From the NCBI RefSeq assembly GCF_008933165.1, contig NZ_WBVQ01000001.1, forward strand, positions 1,550,001 to 1,614,000: a stretch of 64,000 bases of DNA, written 5' to 3'. Both the position numbers and the translations under genes were made by a program. This document shows, one piece after another, positions 8,059 through 17,430 of the stretch. This stretch comes from Phaeocystidibacter marisrubri (GTDB taxonomy: Bacteria > Bacteroidota > Bacteroidia > Flavobacteriales > Schleiferiaceae). A model generated the notes under the pieces. The model worked only from the letters and a program-made list of their open reading frames with translations. It searched no databases and was not told the DNA's origin. How positions within the stretch are numbered: the first letter of the stretch is position 1; each line of letters opens with the position of its first letter.

Positions 8059-9200
8059 TTAAAAACCTCTTCCAATTCAGCAGTCGTTGGACGATCATTC
8101 CAATGCCACTTCCCTACAATCACGCCGTTCTTTAAAGCTACAATTCCAGGGTTACTGCGAACCACGGTTTTGATGGTGGTTCCATCTCCAGAAACAAAAC
8201 TGAAAGGCAATGAGTGCTCATGACGAGCTTCTTCAACCGCTTCGTAGCCAGAATTTGTCCAGCCCAAAACTTTATATCCCGCTTCTTCAAGCGGCCAGCT
8301 CCATGCGCTTATGGCCTTTAATCCATCACTGTCGGCCTTTTCAAGCAAGTAAGAAAGAACGAGGATGACCTTGGGTTGTTCCAATACCCAAGTGGTAATA
8401 TCTCCCGTATCCGATTCCATGATGAAATCGTGAATCGGTGGTTCATATCCGTCTTTGATTTTGCGAGATTCAGAGAGATCACTCAACATGGTCCATTCGG
8501 TCTTCTCGTACCACTTGTCTTCCACGTAAGCCGTTCCACTCACCTCAACGCGTTCCCCGGCTTCATTCTCAAAGATGAAGAAGGTCTCATATACGGGAGC
8601 TTCTTTTCCCAATTCCTCCGCCGACTTCATGCCTTCTGCGATGTCCGTTCCAATCTTGTACGCTCTAAAATCCTGACGAGGAAGATGGTTCAAAACGTGG
8701 TGCGAATTGTAGAAACAAAGCAAGGTGGCGATAGCTACAATGGCCCCACCTGTCCCCTTTCTAACAATAGGTTGAATCACATCTCTGTTAAATACCAAGA
8801 TGAGAATAAGAATGGTCAAAATCACATCCTTTCCAAACGACTGATCCGGAGTGAGTGGAATGGCATCTCCAAAACATCCACAATCCGTTACTACGTCGTA
8901 ATACGAGGAATAGAACGTAAGGAAAGTGAAGAAGACAATCATCACCGTAAGTACCCACAGGGTGAGCTTTCTCCAAATACCAAGCAGTAAAGTGAGTCCC
9001 ACTACAATCTCTACCACACAAATAGCAATGGCCATTTCCACTACATAAGGAGTAAAGAATGGTAAGTTCAACACACTTTCCGAGAAATATTCTTCCAGCT
9101 TAAAGCCGAATCCCATAGGGTCGTTCAGCTTCACATATCCCGAGAAAATAAAGAGGGCTCCGACAAGTATTCGGATGAATTGTACCAGGTAACGTCTCAT
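8055..9200 (-). CDS. DoxX-like membrane protein with C-terminal thioredoxin-like region (BT_3928-like)
   Basis: 381 residues. The first ~160 residues resemble DoxX/MauE four-helix proteins (GALFIFSGYVKLNDP at the N terminus). A Cys pair (TDCGCFGD near residue 106) is typical of MauE-like members that pass electrons. The C-terminal ~110 residues look like a thioredoxin fold (VILVLSYLLEKAD, then PFSFVSGDG and GIVALKNGVIVGKWH) but without a CxxC. The arrangement matches what is called the BT_3928 family in Bacteroidota. A role in envelope thiol redox chemistry is inferred. It lies 24 bases after the DUF1599 gene and overlaps the permease gene. Confidence 0.8.
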   Translation of the reverse strand: MRRYLVQFIRILVGALFIFSGYVKLNDPMGFGFKLEEYFSESVLNLPFFTPYVVEMAIAICVVEIVVGLTLLLGIWRKLTLWVLTVMIVFFTFLTFYSSYYDVVTDCGCFGDAIPLTPDQSFGKDVILTILILILVFNRDVIQPIVRKGTGGAIVAIATLLCFYNSHHVLNHLPRQDFRAYKIGTDIAEGMKSAEELGKEAPVYETFFIFENEAGERVEVSGTAYVEDKWYEKTEWTMLSDLSESRKIKDGYEPPIHDFIMESDTGDITTWVLEQPKVILVLSYLLEKADSDGLKAISAWSWPLEEAGYKVLGWTNSGYEAVEEARHEHSLPFSFVSGDGTTIKTVVRSNPGIVALKNGVIVGKWHWNDRPTTAELEEVFK

Positions 9201-9224
9201 AAGTTTTAGTCTTCTATCCCTTCA

Positions 9225-9776
9225 TTATTCAGCCTTCGCCGCTTCCTCCATTTGAATGAGTGCGAAGACAGAGTAATTAAACATGTCCATATAATTTGCA
9301 TCAATCCCTTCGCTAACCAAGGTTTTGCCAGCATTGTTTTCAATTTGCTTTACGCGAAGCAACTTTTGTAAAATGAGATCGGTGAAAGAAGGAACGCGCA
9401 TATCTCGCCACGCCTCTCCGTAGTCGTGATTCTTGTCCATCATCAACTGCTTAATGGCGGCAACGTGCTTGTCGTATTCGCGCATAGCCTCAGCCGTATC
9501 CATATCAATCTGATCGGCCACGCCATGTTCCATATTGATGAGCGCAATCACACTGTAGTTCAAAATACCGATATACTCCCCTCTTAGATCATCGGCCACT
9601 TTCTGCGTCCCTTTATCTTCAATGCTTCTCAATCGCTGCGCTTTGATGAAGATTTGATCCGTTAGAGAAGGAAGGCGCAAAATTCGCCATGCAGCACCGT
9701 AGTCGACCAACTTTTTCTCAAAAAGGGTTCTACACTCGTTTACTACCTGATCAAATTGCTTGGGTGTATCGCTCAT
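9225..9776 (-). CDS. DUF1599 protein with two tandem copies of the domain
   Basis: 183 residues, cytoplasmic, no signal peptide. The motif DYGxAWRxxRxPSxTDxIxxKxxRxxxIE appears twice (about residues 27-56 and 114-143), each followed by a NYSVxALIxME segment. The protein is thus an internal duplication. Family function is unknown; helical all-alpha folds with such motifs resemble MazG-like nucleotide pyrophosphohydrolases, but the equivalence is my inference. First gene of the minus run, divergent from folP with 49 bases between starts. Confidence 0.85.
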   Translation of the reverse strand: MSDTPKQFDQVVNECRTLFEKKLVDYGAAWRILRLPSLTDQIFIKAQRLRSIEDKGTQKVADDLRGEYIGILNYSVIALINMEHGVADQIDMDTAEAMREYDKHVAAIKQLMMDKNHDYGEAWRDMRVPSFTDLILQKLLRVKQIENNAGKTLVSEGIDANYMDMFNYSVFALIQMEEAAKAE

Positions 9777-9788
9777 TTGCTACTTTTG
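9760..9788 (+). promoter_or_regulatory. Promoter of folP-cdaA
   Basis: TTG (9760-9762) and TACTTTTG (9781-9788) are spaced by 18 bases and match the Bacteroidota -33/-7 pattern. The folP ATG lies 38 bases after the -7 box. The -33 part overlaps the first codons of the divergent DUF1599 gene. Confidence 0.55.
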
Positions 9789-9825
9789 ATGATTCAGCCT
9801 GCCAGCTAAATTACGGCACGACTTC

Positions 9826-10698
9826 ATGAAGAATCTGAGTGCGAAAGATACCAAAATAGAGCGGAAATCGACCATCCGAGTAGGTGGACGTATTATCGAC
9901 ATTTCTTCCCCCCACATCTTCGGGATTGTGAACCTAACCCCTGATTCTTTTTTTGATGGCGGAACGCTTCATTCTGAGGAGGATGTTTTGGCGAAAGTGT
10001 CCAAGATGATAGAAAATGGTGCCGATGGAATTGATCTCGGAGCCCAATCTACCCGACCTAAAGCGGAACAAATTGGAGCAGAAGCAGAATGGACCCGATT
10101 GAAAAATGCACTCATTCGCATCCGAAAAGAGCATCCAAATACGCTTATTAGTATCGATACCTATCACTCTTCTGTGGCAGAACGCGCAGCAGATTGTGGC
10201 GCGGATATCATCAACGACATCTCTGGGGGAACCTTTGATACAAACATGTTTGAAATGGTTGCCAAGTTGAAGCTTCCGTACGTTTTAATGCACATTCAGG
10301 GGAACGTCGAAACCATGCAAGACGATCCAAATTACACTCATGTGGTAGAAGAAATTGTGGCGAATTTGGCGACGAAAACGCGGCAACTGATGGAACTAGG
10401 CGTAAACGATGTACTCATTGATCCCGGTTTTGGATTTGGAAAGACGGTGGAGCAGAACTTTGAAATTCTGAGAAACTTGGATTACTTCCACGAATTGGGA
10501 CATCCACTATTTGTTGGCCTAAGCAGAAAGTCGATGATATGGAAATCATTGAATTCATCGCCGAGTGAAGCATTGAATGGCACCACCGCTTTGAATATGA
10601 TCGCCTTAGAAGCGGGAGCGCATATCCTGCGTGTTCACGATGTGCAGGCCGCTGTGGAAACTCGTACCTTGTGGCGTCAACTCAATAAGTCCAAGTAA
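9826..10698 (+). CDS. folP: Dihydropteroate synthase
   Basis: 290 residues. It condenses 4-aminobenzoate with 6-hydroxymethyl-dihydropterin diphosphate in folate synthesis and is the target of sulfonamides. Signature motifs: GIVNLTPDSFFDGG (pterin diphosphate loop 1), GADGIDLGAQSTRP (loop 2), IDTYHSS, ADIINDISGG, VLIDPGFGFGKT and VGLSRKS, then LRVHDV at the C terminus. Start ATG follows the promoter at 9781-9788. cdaA starts three bases after its stop. Confidence 0.96.
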   Translation: MKNLSAKDTKIERKSTIRVGGRIIDISSPHIFGIVNLTPDSFFDGGTLHSEEDVLAKVSKMIENGADGIDLGAQSTRPKAEQIGAEAEWTRLKNALIRIRKEHPNTLISIDTYHSSVAERAADCGADIINDISGGTFDTNMFEMVAKLKLPYVLMHIQGNVETMQDDPNYTHVVEEIVANLATKTRQLMELGVNDVLIDPGFGFGKTVEQNFEILRNLDYFHELGHPLFVGLSRKSMIWKSLNSSPSEALNGTTALNMIALEAGAHILRVHDVQAAVETRTLWRQLNKSK

Positions 10699-10701
10699 CT
10701 A

Positions 10702-11472
10702 ATGACTGCAGCCGAATTCGCGCTTAACGCACTGGAAATTCTCATCTTCGCAGGCGTTCTATTCAGTCTGTATCGCTTAGTAAGAGGAACTCCGGCCATT
10801 TACATCTTTGGCGGTGTAGTTGCCATTTACATCACTTGGAAGATCGCAGCCGTACTCCACATGGAATTGCTTTCAGAAATTCTGGAACAGTTTATCAATG
10901 TGGGTTTCATTGCGCTCATCATTGTCTTTCAACAGGAGGTTAGAAAGTTTTTGTTGATGATTGGCTCGAATAGTTTCGGGAGACGAAGACGTTTCCTGCG
11001 ACAATTACTTTGGCTGAAACGCGAAGAACAAGAAGTGGATGTTGATCCCATTGTTCATGCCATGAGTCAGATGATAGAAACCAAAACAGGTGCTCTGATT
11101 GCCATTGAACGGAAAATGCCCTTGGGCTACTACGCTCAAACAGGAGTAGCCTTGAATGCAAAAGTGGGCAGCCGACTTCTTCAAAGTATCTTTTTTAAAG
11201 ATGCCCCACTTCACGATGGCGCTGTGATTATTGCTCAAGATAAGATCATGTCGGCCTCCGCCATTTTGCCCGTTTCAGAAAGCGATGAAATCCCAGCGCG
11301 TTACGGTCTCCGCCACAGAGCAGCCGTAGGTCTATCAGAAAAAACAGACGCTGTTTGCTTGGTTGCCAGTGAAGAAACGGGACAAATAGCCATTGTGCTT
11401 GATGGAGAAATCAGTGTGATCAAGGACAAGGAAGAACTACGGCGACGACTGACGGAACTGTTGAAGTATTGA
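10702..11472 (+). CDS. cdaA: Diadenylate cyclase CdaA
   Basis: 256 residues. It makes cyclic di-AMP from two ATP at the inner membrane. Three N-terminal membrane helices (about 8-25, 30-52, 62-80) precede a DAC catalytic domain. The signatures DGA (172-174) and RHR (204-206) are intact. It is the second gene of the folP unit, an arrangement common in Bacteroidota. c-di-AMP usually controls potassium and osmotic balance. No CdaR or GlmM is adjacent. Its last 36 bases overlap the convergent comEC gene. Confidence 0.94.
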   Translation: MTAAEFALNALEILIFAGVLFSLYRLVRGTPAIYIFGGVVAIYITWKIAAVLHMELLSEILEQFINVGFIALIIVFQQEVRKFLLMIGSNSFGRRRRFLRQLLWLKREEQEVDVDPIVHAMSQMIETKTGALIAIERKMPLGYYAQTGVALNAKVGSRLLQSIFFKDAPLHDGAVIIAQDKIMSASAILPVSESDEIPARYGLRHRAAVGLSEKTDAVCLVASEETGQIAIVLDGEISVIKDKEELRRRLTELLKY

Positions 11473-13215
11473 GTCTCCAGAAACTGCGAAGTAGTCATTC
11501 TCACCGCCCTCTTCCAACGGCTGAAATTCCCAATAGCTCACCGAAACCGATTGAACGCCTCTACTGGAGCGCCAGAACTTGGTTTGTCGGAAAAAAGCCG
11601 ACTGTAAAGTGGTATCTGCCATATAGAGCTGAACGCCATTCGCTTCTTCCATCTCTAAAATGGTATTCTCCCTAAAATGATGAACCCAATATGCATCTGT
11701 TTTCCCCTCTCTGGCAAAGGGTAGTACCGATAGAAGTATGATGCCCAATCCCCATGCCTTCAAGTTCCTTTGATACATGGCAATGATAACAACCACGACA
11801 AACGACAGGCACAACCAAGCTTGAATTTTTGACAAGTAGATTCCCTCTGTAACGGAACCTGGCAGATTCGAAACCCAGTGAACGCCATAATTGAAGATAT
11901 TCACCGCTCCATCTACGAGATGAAACAACCACACTGGAGGTATGGACCAGCCACTCCAAAGGGTAAGCAGAATTCCCAATCCTAGCAATATTGGAACAAA
12001 GGGAAGAAATAGGACATTACTGAAAAGGAAGAAATTGGGAAATTGATGGAAGTGATACAGCGTAATCGGACTTGTCCCCAACTGCGCCCAAAAGCTCACC
12101 GACAACAGAGATAGAACTTTTGTCTTTTTTGAAGAACCATACCGCTCTCTTATCCAATTCTGAACAAATGCATGTCCATACACAATGCTAAACACCGCTG
12201 CAAAGCTGAGTTGAAAACCCAAGGCATAGACTTCATATGGATTGATCAACAATAATAAATAGGCCGAAAGCCAAACAGCCTCAGGTGTTGCCGCCTTGCG
12301 CTTGAGCGCCCTTGCTGTTGCCACCGCACTGAACATAATTGCCGCCCTCAACACCGAAGAACTGCTTCCGCTGATATAGACAAAGAACCAAAGCGCAATC
12401 AGGCTTATTGCCCATACCATCCACCTCCCCCATTCAGTTTGGCGAAATACAGAAAAGAAAAACACGCCGTTTACAAAGGCCACAATCAATCCTACATGTA
12501 ATCCTGAAACCGCCAGTATGTGCACCAATCCCGATCGTGAGAATGCCTCTCGATCTTCAGTCTCAATATCCCCTTTCTCTCCCGTGATCATGGCCAAATA
12601 GAAAGCACGGGTGGCGGGACGCACAGGCCAAGAGCGAATCCTGTCGATTATTTGGTTTCGGAGTGAAGGTTCGCGTTGAGTCCGAATCAATACAAGACCA
12701 TCGAAATACCACTTTCCACTGAATCCCTTGCTGTGGTAATAAGTCTCTTCATCAAATTGATAGGGATAAACCGGTGCTTGGAACCTTGATCTGTAGCCCG
12801 AAACGTGTAAGACCGAGCCTGGCTCCAAAGTGGTATCGGGCCGCTGGCTATACGCCTTCCAATGCCGCCCATCATCCGTGGTCACCTCAGCTGTATACTT
12901 TCCATATGTATTCGTCCATCGTGAATCGAGCTGAACAAAATCGGTACAATACCCATTCTCGACTCCTTCCAACAAATCTACCGACAACCTATAACGCCCG
13001 TTTCCAAAGAGAAAAGCCGATAGCAAACCGAAGAACAGGAAAAGCCACGCCGTGTGAGGAAACAGAGTGCGAAGAGCACAAATAATGACTGCAATGAGTG
13101 AAATCAGCAAAGCGATGCTGCATATGACCCAATCTGAAATGGGATGCGTCACAATACCCGCAGAAAGAGCAAGTACGCCATAGGCTAAGCGAAAGGGAAG
13201 TTTGTGCGTTTTCAA
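11437..13215 (-). CDS. comEC: ComEC/Rec2 family membrane protein
   Basis: 592 residues. ComEC forms the inner-membrane channel for single-stranded DNA uptake in natural transformation. An N-terminal DUF4131-like domain (residues ~20-180, with an OB-like VLHVSGYRSR segment) precedes the ComEC_N competence domain with HILAVSGLHVGLI near residue 228 and about ten helices. The C-terminal metallo-beta-lactamase domain seen in longer ComEC proteins is missing; only ~100 residues follow the last helix. Whether DNA uptake operates here is unknown. The 3' end overlaps cdaA convergently. Confidence 0.88.
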   Translation of the reverse strand: MKTHKLPFRLAYGVLALSAGIVTHPISDWVICSIALLISLIAVIICALRTLFPHTAWLFLFFGLLSAFLFGNGRYRLSVDLLEGVENGYCTDFVQLDSRWTNTYGKYTAEVTTDDGRHWKAYSQRPDTTLEPGSVLHVSGYRSRFQAPVYPYQFDEETYYHSKGFSGKWYFDGLVLIRTQREPSLRNQIIDRIRSWPVRPATRAFYLAMITGEKGDIETEDREAFSRSGLVHILAVSGLHVGLIVAFVNGVFFFSVFRQTEWGRWMVWAISLIALWFFVYISGSSSSVLRAAIMFSAVATARALKRKAATPEAVWLSAYLLLLINPYEVYALGFQLSFAAVFSIVYGHAFVQNWIRERYGSSKKTKVLSLLSVSFWAQLGTSPITLYHFHQFPNFFLFSNVLFLPFVPILLGLGILLTLWSGWSIPPVWLFHLVDGAVNIFNYGVHWVSNLPGSVTEGIYLSKIQAWLCLSFVVVVIIAMYQRNLKAWGLGIILLSVLPFAREGKTDAYWVHHFRENTILEMEEANGVQLYMADTTLQSAFFRQTKFWRSSRGVQSVSVSYWEFQPLEEGGENDYFAVSGDSILQQFRQSSP

Positions 13216-13252
13216 GAGAGGACAGACTTGGTATCCTCAATTTACTCTGTCT

Positions 13253-14419
13253 TTACCGCACATCGCCCAAACTCACCACATGAGTTTGCGCAAAATAATG
13301 AGCAAGTATGGATTTGTAACCGAATCCCATGCGTGCCATAATCATGGCTCCTTCTTGAGATAAACCAACTCCATGGCCAAATCCTCTACCGTGTAAGATG
13401 ACAGAATTGCCATTCTCTTCTACACTAAACCAAGCCGAACGCAAGTTAAAGTGAGAACGGACATCGCGCCATTTCATTCGCCTACCTGCAAATGAGAAAT
13501 ATCCTTCTCGACCTAGTGGTTTGTATTCCAATACCGCCACTCTAAAATTGGCATCTCTCGGATTGGCGTTCACCTTTCCAGCAATATAGGAGATGAATGC
13601 CTCTTTGTCGATGGTCTTTGTCCAAACCGCCTTATCCCCTTCCAAAGAAAAAGTGTCGCTCACCGATTTCAAGTACGCCACTTCTCTACTCCAAACTTCT
13701 TCAGAATTTGCCGTTTGTCCGCCACTGTTTGAGTGAAAAACACCGAGCACAGGAATGGAATCTGAATCCACCAAAATAGAATCCCCCGTTTCTCGAACCG
13801 CCCTTCGGATGGTTGAGCTGTTCTGAAGATAAGCCATGCTGTAGTAGGCTTGAGAGGAAACGTCATCCTTAACATTATAACCTTCTCTGATGTGCTTTCT
13901 CCAATTGGACATTAACCAAGTCCGCGCTAAAACGGCTTGTGCTTTAAAGTATTCCACTTGCGTAAAATGCCCTCCTTCTGATTCCACAACACCTGCGATG
14001 TACGACTGCATATCAACCTCACCAATCAAGGTTAATTGAGAACCGTTTCTGCGAATCTCAAGTGCGCCTTCATACACCCGCTCAGGACCATAGCCCTTGA
14101 TCAAATACCAAGCACTATCAGTGAGAGGCACCAATTTGAGTATGGGATATCTCCCCAAGCTAATCCCGGAGTGATGGATAGAAAGATCATCAGAAGTGGG
14201 ACGGATATCGAATAGCCAGTTGCGATGCGGACTAGCATCAGCGATGGTATCTACATAGACCCCATCAGATGTCATGGCAACCCAGGCATAATGCCCAGCT
14301 CGAACCCGAATCTGTGTATTGGAAACGGTTTTATCCGAAAAGAGTCGAACGCGCAACGTGTCGTTCGCCATTCCGGCCAAGCTCGCCAATGCAAGTAGTA
14401 TGACGAGCCGAATTTTCAC
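13253..14419 (-). CDS. SpoIID/LytB domain protein
   Basis: 388 residues with an N-terminal signal peptide (cleaved near GMA-NDTLRV). The SpoIID/LytB domain runs from about residue 120 to the end. Visible motifs are YIAGVVESEGG, AVLARTWLMSN, FHSNSGGQTANSEEVW and HGRGFGHGVGLSQEGA. SpoIID is a lytic transglycosylase acting on denuded glycan in Bacillus; in Bacteroidota the homologues are assumed to be periplasmic cell-wall enzymes. It overlaps lpxB by four bases and is followed by comEC. Confidence 0.88.
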   Translation of the reverse strand: MKIRLVILLALASLAGMANDTLRVRLFSDKTVSNTQIRVRAGHYAWVAMTSDGVYVDTIADASPHRNWLFDIRPTSDDLSIHHSGISLGRYPILKLVPLTDSAWYLIKGYGPERVYEGALEIRRNGSQLTLIGEVDMQSYIAGVVESEGGHFTQVEYFKAQAVLARTWLMSNWRKHIREGYNVKDDVSSQAYYSMAYLQNSSTIRRAVRETGDSILVDSDSIPVLGVFHSNSGGQTANSEEVWSREVAYLKSVSDTFSLEGDKAVWTKTIDKEAFISYIAGKVNANPRDANFRVAVLEYKPLGREGYFSFAGRRMKWRDVRSHFNLRSAWFSVEENGNSVILHGRGFGHGVGLSQEGAMIMARMGFGYKSILAHYFAQTHVVSLGDVR

Positions 14420-15522
14420 TTTTTCAAGTGATTTACAATCGCATCTGCTGCGCGCTGCGAAGCCCCAGGACCGCCAAGTGCCGATCGGAGTTCGCTCAAA
14501 TCTTCTAACATTTGCTCGCGCTTCTCTCCTTCCAAAACAAGTGCCAACTCCTTCTTGAGTTTCTTCGCATTCATATCGCCTTGGATGAGTTCGGTAACAA
14601 TCTCTCTATCCACAATTAAATTGACCAGTGAAATGTACTTCACTTTTACCAAGCGTTTGGCGATTTGATAAGAGATAGCACTCCCCTTGTAACAGACCAC
14701 TTCAGGCACATTGAAGAGTGCGGTTTCCAAAGTGGCGGTTCCACTGGTTACGCAAGCTGCATGCGAAATAGAAAGCAAATCATAGGTTTGATTCATCAGC
14801 AATTCTGCATCTCCCAAACCCAAGCTCTTGTAGAATGCTTCATCCTGACTAGGAGCACCTGCCACCACAAAGCGATACTCGGGAAATTGAGCAGGCATCT
14901 TCAACATCGTCGCCAGCATAGATTCAATCTCCTGTTTTCTACTTCCCGGAAGAAGGGCAACAATTTTACGACCATCATCCTTTCCCAAAACATCTTCTAC
15001 CGTGCGTTCCGTGCGATTTTGAATGGCGTCCAGTAATGGATGACCAACAAAGTCTACCTCCATATCAAACTTCCCGTAAAACTCCCGTTCAAACGGAAGG
15101 ATGGTCAGCATCTTGGTGACATTCTTCTTAATAGCATGTACGCGATTCTGCTTCCAAGCCCAAATTTGTGGAGAGATATAATAGTAGACAGGAATGCCCT
15201 TCTCCTTCGCCCATTCGGCAATTCGAAGGTTAAAACCTGGGTAATCTATCAATACAATGGCATCGGGATGATACTCTTCGATATCCGACTTGGCCAACTT
15301 CAGGTTCCCCAAGATGGTACGAAGGTTCATGATCACCTCTATGAAGCCCATAAAGGCCAGTTCTTTGTAATGCTTAACGGGCGAAACGCCTGCCACTTCT
15401 TCCATTTGATCACCACCCCAAAAACGGAATTCTGCACTCGAATCTGCCGTCTTTAGTGCCTTCATCAAATTGGCTCCGTGAAGATCCCCCGATGCTTCTC
15501 CTACAATAACGTAGTACTTCAT
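14416..15522 (-). CDS. lpxB: Lipid-A-disaccharide synthase
   Basis: 368 residues. It joins UDP-2,3-diacylglucosamine and lipid X into the lipid A disaccharide at the inner membrane. Characteristic segments: YVIVGEASGDLHGANL at the N terminus, AFMGFIEV, DYPGFNLRIA, YYISPQIWAWK, and LLPGSRKQEI, with CYKGSAISYQIAKRL and KYISLVNLI in the C half. Overlaps neighbours on both sides by four bases, so it is part of a tight operon surE - small membrane protein - lpxB - spoIID-like - comEC. Confidence 0.96.
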   Translation of the reverse strand: MKYYVIVGEASGDLHGANLMKALKTADSSAEFRFWGGDQMEEVAGVSPVKHYKELAFMGFIEVIMNLRTILGNLKLAKSDIEEYHPDAIVLIDYPGFNLRIAEWAKEKGIPVYYYISPQIWAWKQNRVHAIKKNVTKMLTILPFEREFYGKFDMEVDFVGHPLLDAIQNRTERTVEDVLGKDDGRKIVALLPGSRKQEIESMLATMLKMPAQFPEYRFVVAGAPSQDEAFYKSLGLGDAELLMNQTYDLLSISHAACVTSGTATLETALFNVPEVVCYKGSAISYQIAKRLVKVKYISLVNLIVDREIVTELIQGDMNAKKLKKELALVLEGEKREQMLEDLSELRSALGGPGASQRAADAIVNHLKK

Positions 15523-15866
15523 TCGTAGAAGAATTTCAGATAAGCTACGGCCAGTACACAGATGATACAGGCAATCAGAATCCCTCTCGATAAGCCCTCG
15601 CGGTTAAAGCGAAGCCCCGCGAAGAAGACGGCCGCATTCAGCACCACCGCAAAGATGATTACGCGCGAGTAGAGAAATACTTGCGTGAAGTGATCAAGGG
15701 GCTCATTCGGGTTTACCCTTGGATAGTATTCCAAGAGAATGGCAATGGCAAAAACGGGAGTAAGGAGTCCAAGGGTTAAGCCCAAGATGAACTCAATGTT
15801 CGTCTTTTTATTCGAACGTCTTGGAGGCATTGGCCCGGGACGTCTTTGTGGTGAAGGTCTATTCAA
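15519..15866 (-). CDS. Small membrane protein, unknown function
   Basis: 115 residues with a basic, proline-rich cytoplasmic N terminus (about 1-24) and three predicted membrane helices (about 25-45, 65-85, 92-112). No domain recognised. It overlaps surE by eight bases and lpxB by four, so it is clearly expressed with them and is a genuine gene. Position next to lpxB suggests envelope biology, but this is context only. Confidence 0.8.
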   Translation of the reverse strand: MNRPSPQRRPGPMPPRRSNKKTNIEFILGLTLGLLTPVFAIAILLEYYPRVNPNEPLDHFTQVFLYSRVIIFAVVLNAAVFFAGLRFNREGLSRGILIACIICVLAVAYLKFFYE

Positions 15867-16635
15867 GATTCAAACTGTTCAAGGTAGAAATAGCGTGGTG
15901 CGCTGTAAAATCAGAAGTTACGGGAACAATGGAAATGAAGTTGTTCTCCAAAGCCCATTCATCGGTATCCACACCATGATCGTAATTGACAAACTTTCCA
16001 GTTAGCCAGTAATACTTGCGCTCGCGTGGATCTTTCCGCTCGTCGAATTCTTCTTCCCAATTCGCACGTGCTTGTCGACATACTTTAACTCCCGCGTAGC
16101 CATCTTTCGTATTCTTGGGGATGTTTACATTCAAACAAGTTCCCTGTGGGATACCGTTGGCCAACACTTCTGAAGCAATCTTGCGAATGTACGGACGGGC
16201 TGCTTCAAAATCTGCATCCCAATCGAAATCACACAAACTAAATCCAATAGATGGAATGGATTCTAGAGAACCTTCCATGGCGGCCGACATTGTTCCACTG
16301 TAGATGACATTAATGGAGGAATTCGATCCGTGATTCACACCTGACACCAACAAATCTGGTTTTCTAGGCAGAATGACGTTTACTGCCAGTTTGACACAGT
16401 CCACCGGAGTGCCCGAAGCGGCATATTCCACTTGCGGGCCGTCATCAAATCGGAAAGGATCACAGCGCAGAGTAGCGTTAATCGTGATCGCATGCCCCAT
16501 TCCCGACTGAGGAGAATCTGGCGCAACTACCACAACCTCACCCAGTTGATTCATTTCACTGATAAGGGTTCGAATACCCGGTGCAGTGATACCATCGTCG
16601 TTACAAACTAGGATTAGAGGTCTTTCTTTACTCAT
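15859..16635 (-). CDS. surE: 5'/3'-nucleotidase SurE
   Basis: 258 residues, the common SurE length. It is a metal-dependent nucleoside monophosphate phosphatase in the cytoplasm. Metal ligands: Asp13-Asp14 in VCNDDGI, a Ser in the SGMGHAIT region, and Asn in SGVNHGSN; SGTMSAAMEG follows. First gene of the lpxB operon. A TAGATTTG -7 box lies 17 bases before its ATG (16653-16660). Confidence 0.94.
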   Translation of the reverse strand: MSKERPLILVCNDDGITAPGIRTLISEMNQLGEVVVVAPDSPQSGMGHAITINATLRCDPFRFDDGPQVEYAASGTPVDCVKLAVNVILPRKPDLLVSGVNHGSNSSINVIYSGTMSAAMEGSLESIPSIGFSLCDFDWDADFEAARPYIRKIASEVLANGIPQGTCLNVNIPKNTKDGYAGVKVCRQARANWEEEFDERKDPRERKYYWLTGKFVNYDHGVDTDEWALENNFISIVPVTSDFTAHHAISTLNSLNLE

Positions 16636-16652
16636 GGTGTGTGATTATTCTA

Positions 16653-16660
16653 CAAATCTA
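16653..16660 (-). promoter_or_regulatory. -7 box of surE
   Basis: The minus strand reads TAGATTTG, a full match to TAnnTTTG, 17 bases before the surE ATG. No clear -33 TTG was seen at the right distance. Confidence 0.45.
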
Positions 16661-16726
16661 TCGAACTCCATGCATAGAGTAGGCATAGGATTTGTAAATT
16701 TCAAGTTCAGTAAACGAAACAAGAAA

Positions 16727-17410
16727 ATGATCTGGATAATTGTAATTGGCTTCATGATAATCGGCTTTGTCGTTCAAGGTCGATTGAAAAGCAAAATGGA
16801 GAAGTACTCCAAAGTTCCAGTAGATGCTGGACTCACCGGTAGAGAAGTTGCCGAGAAGATGCTGCACGACAGTGGCATTCACGATGTAAAAGTCATCTCC
16901 GTTCCCGGAAAACTCACCGATCACTACAATCCTGCAAACAAAACCGTGAACTTGAGTCCGGATGTATTTAACGGACGTTCCATTGCTGCAGCTTCCATTG
17001 CAGCACACGAATGTGGACACGCGATTCAACACGCTACAGGATATGCTTGGTTGAACATGAGAACCGCAATGGTTCCAGCAGTTCAATTCAGCAGTAAATT
17101 GATGAACATCATCTTCTGGATGGCCATTTTTGGAATGTTTGTATTCTCTTGGAACTACGAACTTGTCATGTGGATTTTCATCGGTGCCCAAGCTGTAGTT
17201 ACCCTGTTCTCTGTGGTAACGCTACCTGTGGAATACGATGCGACGAACCGAGCACTGGCTTGGCTTGAAAATGCGAACATCACAAGTCCGGCTACCCATG
17301 AAATGGCCGTTGACGGATTGAAATGGGCTGCTCGCACGTACTTGGTGAGTGCGTTGGCCGCTATTACCGTATTACTTTACTATGTAATGAGTATGCTAGG
17401 CAACGATTAA
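16727..17410 (+). CDS. Zinc metallopeptidase, YugP family
   Basis: 227 residues from the ATG at 16727. An in-frame start at 16586 exists but would overlap the divergent surE start and its promoter, so I rejected it. An N-terminal helix (1-17) is followed by the zinc site HECGH (His94, Glu95, His98), then three or four helices. The family (YugP, formerly DUF2268-like neutral zinc peptidases) is membrane-bound with unknown substrate. Single gene ending at a shared terminator with the convergent sulP gene. Confidence 0.88.
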   Translation: MIWIIVIGFMIIGFVVQGRLKSKMEKYSKVPVDAGLTGREVAEKMLHDSGIHDVKVISVPGKLTDHYNPANKTVNLSPDVFNGRSIAAASIAAHECGHAIQHATGYAWLNMRTAMVPAVQFSSKLMNIIFWMAIFGMFVFSWNYELVMWIFIGAQAVVTLFSVVTLPVEYDATNRALAWLENANITSPATHEMAVDGLKWAARTYLVSALAAITVLLYYVMSMLGND

Positions 17411-17430
17411 CATCCTTGTTTACCAAAGTA

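Noticed and set aside
16586-16726. N-terminal extension of the YugP-like gene
   Set aside because: It would overlap the divergent surE start and promoter, and the residues before Met at 16727 do not look like the family.
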